This document shows positions 60,967 to 64,000 of a stretch of 64,000 bases of DNA, in pieces; the stretch's first letter is position 1, and every line of letters starts with the position of its first letter. Both the position numbers and the translations under genes were made by a program. The DNA comes from Chamaesiphon sp. 336R_metabinner_41 (lineage in GTDB: Bacteria > Cyanobacteriota > Cyanobacteriia > Cyanobacteriales > Chamaesiphonaceae). The notes under the pieces were generated by a model, which was not told the origin of the DNA, made no database searches, and was given only the letters and a program-made list of their open reading frames with translations. The DNA lies in contig JANYDE010000140.1 of NCBI GenBank assembly GCA_025359915.1, positions 25,258-89,257 of the forward strand, written 5' to 3'.

Positions 60967-61850
60967 CTACCAGCAATCAATCCATTTTAAGTAAAGATCT
61001 AATCGATCGACAATTCGATCTCCGCAGTCTCGATCGATCTGTAGAAGCAGCCTGTGAAATGGCGATGAGAGATCCTAGATCACTATATCTATTCATGCAA
61101 CGCTACGTGCATTTTAATGGATATGCAGGCAGTTTGGTCGCTCGGTTGGCAAGCTCGATTGGCTTGTCTCGTGATCTATTTAATAGTGCAGATTGCAGTG
61201 TTATTGATGAAGCAGATCGGGGGATGGAAATTGCGGCTAAAGTTTTTGCAGCAACTATCGACGAACATGCCGACCAAGGGGCGAAATATGTTCCTCACCG
61301 GACATTAGCCCAAATTACCCTCAAGGCTGTCGGTGATTACGCTGGATTGACAGAAGCAGAACGAAATGAGTTTGCTGTCACTCCCACTTGGATGAAAGAA
61401 GTCCTAAATGATACAGTCGCTAAGTATCAAGGTGTCCCAGGCGATGCCGCTGCTTTGATACGCGGGATGGGTTGTCACGTCGCATCGGAAATGCTTGCTG
61501 ACCGTGAATATGCACTGATAGATAAAGTGATCAGACACGATCATCGCGGCACAGGTTTTGATGCTTTTTTGCGCAACGGTGATGGTAAAGCGAAAATCAA
61601 TGGTCACAACTTTAGTGCTTGGTATTGGATCGTGATCCATAGCAAACACCAAGGGGTTGGGGTTGAAGCCGAACACTCTGAATTTGCACTCGAAGCGATC
61701 GATCTAGCCGCAGCATACAGACCAGAATCGACTCAACAAATTCGGAAATATGCGCTCCAAGGATTTGCTGATTTTGTATCAATTCAGCAAAAAGTATTTG
61801 CAGAAATCTCCAGAGAGTGTTCTGAGTTAAAAGTACTCGCACTAGTCTAA
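60963..61850 (+). CDS. Putative heme-oxygenase-like (diiron-type) protein, CADD/DUF3865-like
   Basis: This 295-residue, all-helical protein has no signal or membrane segment. Spaced acidic and His residues fall in long helices in the pattern of heme-oxygenase-like proteins: H50 ('QRYVHFNGYAGSL'), E89 with E101-H102 ('TIDEHADQG'), E176 and E182 ('VASEMLADREYALI'), and E235 / H238 ('VEAEHSEFALEAI'). I think the closest known group is the CADD/PqqC-like superfamily, perhaps DUF3865, but the ligand pattern is not an exact match. GAAGGAAGC acts as ribosome-binding site before ATG 60963. Function is unknown; a strong terminator follows. Confidence 0.5.
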   Translation: MTTSNQSILSKDLIDRQFDLRSLDRSVEAACEMAMRDPRSLYLFMQRYVHFNGYAGSLVARLASSIGLSRDLFNSADCSVIDEADRGMEIAAKVFAATIDEHADQGAKYVPHRTLAQITLKAVGDYAGLTEAERNEFAVTPTWMKEVLNDTVAKYQGVPGDAAALIRGMGCHVASEMLADREYALIDKVIRHDHRGTGFDAFLRNGDGKAKINGHNFSAWYWIVIHSKHQGVGVEAEHSEFALEAIDLAAAYRPESTQQIRKYALQGFADFVSIQQKVFAEISRECSELKVLALV

Positions 61851-62180
61851 ATATATATTTAGATCGAGAGAAAACCCTCTAGCCAATTTAGGCTAGAGGG
61901 TTTTTGACGATGCTCGCAAGCGAGAGGCTAGCAAATATTTTTTGGCAGATGACACTAACTATTCTGCTTGTGGGTACTCTAAAGGTAGGAGCGAGTTAAT
62001 CATCGTACCTCGATACTCTATCTGTCCAAAACTGGTTTTCTGTCAAGCTAGTTAGCAATGGCGAACTGTAATGCAGTTGAGACCAGCGCAAGATTCGGAT
62101 CGGATGAAAATTTATACTAAACCCACAAATTTAAAATCAATAATGCTAGGTCTGTTGGCACAGATTCCAATAGGAATAAT
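61851..62180. other. Spacer with terminator and promoter of the taxis operon
   Basis: The left part holds the terminator at 61871-61905. The rest (to 62180) has no ORF of note and should contain the promoter of the PatA/PilG-like gene. Confidence 0.55.
61871..61905 (+). terminator. Rho-independent terminator
   Basis: AAAACCCTCTAGCC AATTTA GGCTAGAGGGTTTTT forms a perfect GC-containing stem with a U-run, 20 bp after the heme-oxygenase-like stop. Confidence 0.95.
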
Positions 62181-63368
62181 ATGAATCGATCTACTGCTAC
62201 ACACAACCACTTTTCTTTTTCGGCAAGAGAATTGCCCACAAAACTGCTAGAACATATTCAAGCTGGTGAAACAGGTTACTGGCAACACCAATTCGATCGA
62301 TTGGGAGATCGAGAGCCAAACTTTTACTGGAATGTGGGTATTGCCAATGGTCAAATTCTATATTCAGGAAATCGATGTTGGTCGGCACAAATGTTGCTCA
62401 GAGTCACCGAGCGATATGTGCCACGGACTCGGAGTTCTGTCAAAATGCAGATTGAAGTACTCCGGCAAAAGGTCAAGGAAGAAAAATTTAGCTCTGCTCA
62501 ATTGTTTGCGATGATGAAGCAATCGAACATTATCACTGAAACACAATTGGTCGAAGCTTTGCGCACCAAAGTGTTAAGCGATCTAGATCTCTACTTATTA
62601 ATGGGTGGTGGATCGGCAAAATTCATTCAGGAAGATATCGAACATCAATTGCCAGTTAATGGTTTTAGTCCGATCGAACTACTTGATGAAGCCGAACAAC
62701 GACAGTTGCAATGGACGCAATTGAGACAGCAGGTACCCTCTATGAAATTGTGTCCGATCCTCGATCGAGAAGCAATGGAAAAGGCCAACTTGCCAGATAG
62801 CCAGCAGCAGCGAATTGAGAAAATGGTGCAATCAGACAAGTCTCTAAACTCGATTGCCGAAGGGATGGCAAAGGATAATCTGGAAGTTGCCCAGATGTTT
62901 GCCAAATTGGCAAGAATCGGATTGGTTAGATTTCAACCACACCAAAAACACACCACCGCTACGGTGATGGTAATTGATGACTCACCAGTGCTATTGTCCC
63001 AATTCAATCAGTGGGTATCGGCTCTCGGTTATCTGGTGACGACCTGTCAAGATGCGAAACAAGCGATTGGCGCGATTAAGCAAATCAAACCATCAATTAT
63101 TTTCATCGATATTAATATGCCAGAAATTTCTGGATTTGAGCTAGTCAAACAAATCCGGCAACAGCCAGATCTTCGGGCAATCCCCCTGACGATCTTGACA
63201 GGAGAACAAAAGCTATCGAATAAGTGGCGAGCGGAGTGGAGTGGTTGTGAGTTTCTGACTAAACCGCTCACATCTGCAGGGATTGGTGATTTTCAAGTTC
63301 AGCTTGAAGAATTGATTCCGAGATTGCTGAATCCAGCTACAGCCAAAGTCAAAGTCCCAACAACATAA
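62181..63368 (+). CDS. PatA/PilG-type response regulator (DUF4388 + receiver)
   Basis: This 395-residue protein has an N-terminal PATAN/DUF4388-like region (about 10-250, 'LPTKLLEHIQAGETGYWQHQ', 'RCWSAQMLLRVTERYVPR'). A C-terminal receiver domain holds Asp266/Asp267 ('VMVIDDSPVL'), phospho-acceptor Asp310 ('FIDINMPEISGFE') and a conserved Lys in 'FLTKPLTS'. This architecture is that of cyanobacterial PatA, PixG and PilG, which tie light or surface signals to type IV pilus motility or cell patterning. The gene begins a unit with the PilH-like regulator, 10 bp downstream. Confidence 0.9.
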   Translation: MNRSTATHNHFSFSARELPTKLLEHIQAGETGYWQHQFDRLGDREPNFYWNVGIANGQILYSGNRCWSAQMLLRVTERYVPRTRSSVKMQIEVLRQKVKEEKFSSAQLFAMMKQSNIITETQLVEALRTKVLSDLDLYLLMGGGSAKFIQEDIEHQLPVNGFSPIELLDEAEQRQLQWTQLRQQVPSMKLCPILDREAMEKANLPDSQQQRIEKMVQSDKSLNSIAEGMAKDNLEVAQMFAKLARIGLVRFQPHQKHTTATVMVIDDSPVLLSQFNQWVSALGYLVTTCQDAKQAIGAIKQIKPSIIFIDINMPEISGFELVKQIRQQPDLRAIPLTILTGEQKLSNKWRAEWSGCEFLTKPLTSAGIGDFQVQLEELIPRLLNPATAKVKVPTT

Positions 63369-63378
63369 AGGAAAAATA

Positions 63379-63741
63379 ATGCGATTTTTAATTATTGATG
63401 ATAGCTCTGTAGACAGCCACGCTCTAACTTCGGTGTTGCAAATACTCGGACATGAGGTCAATCGCTGCGAGAGTGCCACCGATGCCATGAGCACAGTGGA
63501 AACTGGCAAGTACGATTGCGTATTTTTAGATGTCGTGATGCCAGAACAAGATGGTTATAAGTTTTTGCGCACAATGCGGCTAAATCCCCCGACAGCGAAC
63601 CAGTATGTAGTGTTCTGCTCTAGCAAGAAAACATCTCTAGAGGTGAATTATGGTATTCAGCGAGCTGGTGCAAATGACTATCTACCCAAACCAGTCAGTC
63701 GTGAAAGTATCGAACAAGTCATCGCCAAAATGCCAGCATAA
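63379..63741 (+). CDS. PilH/PixH-type single-domain response regulator
   Basis: This 120-residue CheY-like receiver has Asp7/Asp8 ('FLIIDDSSVD'), phospho-acceptor Asp51 ('CVFLDVVMPEQDGY') and Lys104 ('DYLPKPVS'). In cyanobacteria a PatA/PilG-type gene followed by a PilH/PixH gene normally starts an operon continuing with CheW-, MCP- and CheA-like genes. Here about 40 bp of spacer is followed by repeats to the window edge, so the rest of the operon may lie beyond, or the pair may be alone. Confidence 0.9.
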   Translation: MRFLIIDDSSVDSHALTSVLQILGHEVNRCESATDAMSTVETGKYDCVFLDVVMPEQDGYKFLRTMRLNPPTANQYVVFCSSKKTSLEVNYGIQRAGANDYLPKPVSRESIEQVIAKMPA

Positions 63742-64000
63742 CGTAGTGAAGAGTCGGAAATGGGAATTTAAACCCATCGTCCTCTCATCTCCCTACCGTG
63801 TCTGCACAATTTGTTTGATGCTGCCTCGTCCTGCTACCCCACCCCAGCCCTCCCCTTGTAAAGCAGGGCTGATCTATTGAAGAAAGGAAAATAAATTTGT
63901 AGGTTGGGTTGAGCCTCGTTGGCGGAGCCTCTCTGCGTTGGCGATAGCCTGCCGTAGGTACAGGCAGACACTTTTGCTGAGGCAAAGGCTTCGCCAACGT
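63742..64000. repeat. Dispersed repeats at the right edge
   Basis: The segment contains CCCCACCCCAGCCCTCCCC-type repeat (about 63838-63857) and CGTTGGCGGAGCC (63917-63929) facing GGCTTCGCCAACG (63987-63999). The latter pair are inverted ends of the same repeat family that occurs at 4265-4295. No convincing gene is present. Confidence 0.65.

Overview
The window is a contiguous piece of a cyanobacterial chromosome. Evidence: a gene for the cytochrome b6f subunit PetG, a cytochrome cM-like protein, a PaO/Tic55-type Rieske oxygenase, DUF1995 and DUF1517 proteins, an Mg-type HemB, a slipin/NfeD pair, a PatA/PilG-type response regulator, many GCGATCGC/CGATCG sites, and intergenic regions full of heptanucleotide tandem repeats. 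The abundance of GATCGATC-type sites and the gene set would fit a Chamaesiphon-like or other large-genome cyanobacterium, but I cannot fix the genus. I see no rRNA, tRNA, CRISPR array, prophage or intact insertion sequence.

Left part (1-6.9 kb): the 3' end of a His-rich CobW/G3E GTPase gene, an ECF sigma/anti-sigma pair, and, divergent from it, DUF4331, a small secreted protein, a TPR protein and a HupE/UreJ_2 membrane protein. This looks like a regulated envelope or metal-related locus of unknown function. Then (7-15 kb, mostly minus strand) a DUF697-type GTPase, a FemAB-like/methyltransferase/DegT surface-sugar cluster, an apparent operon of a Rieske oxygenase, cytochrome b561 and an alpha/beta hydrolase lacking its nucleophile serine, then htpG (15-17 kb) and a TPR protein.

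Middle (18-38 kb): an ABC ATPase; a polyprenyl-phosphate glycosylation module (methyltransferase-GT2 fusion, ArnT-like GT39, EmrE-like small membrane protein); rsmG; a cobalamin riboswitch driving a DUF1636 gene and an orphan gene; an aldehyde dehydrogenase; an ArsS-like radical SAM enzyme; a desaturase; an MnmD-like methyltransferase; DUF1995; nfeD-slipin; a dnaJ-dnaK pair with a very long DnaK tail; a Sua5/YrdC gene and rpmB.

The 38.4-46 kb region holds two copies of a four-gene minor-pilin cassette (PilV-, FimT/GspH-, PilX- and PilW-like) either side of a JAMM metallopeptidase gene. The right part (46-64 kb) is mostly housekeeping: a K+ channel, ebfC, murB, murC, gltD, DUF1517, a YqiA-like esterase, hemB, a second J-protein, rsmD, petG, cytM and folC. 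It then has a heme-oxygenase-like protein of unknown role and the first two genes (PatA/PilG-like, PilH-like) of a taxis/pilus signalling operon that appears to run beyond the window or to stop at a repeat.

The best candidates for undescribed biology are the sigma/DUF4331/TPR/HupE locus, the duplicated pilin cassettes with their JAMM protease, the B12-riboswitch-controlled DUF1636 plus orphan pair, the Rieske/b561/pseudo-hydrolase operon, and the heme-oxygenase-like gene near folC.
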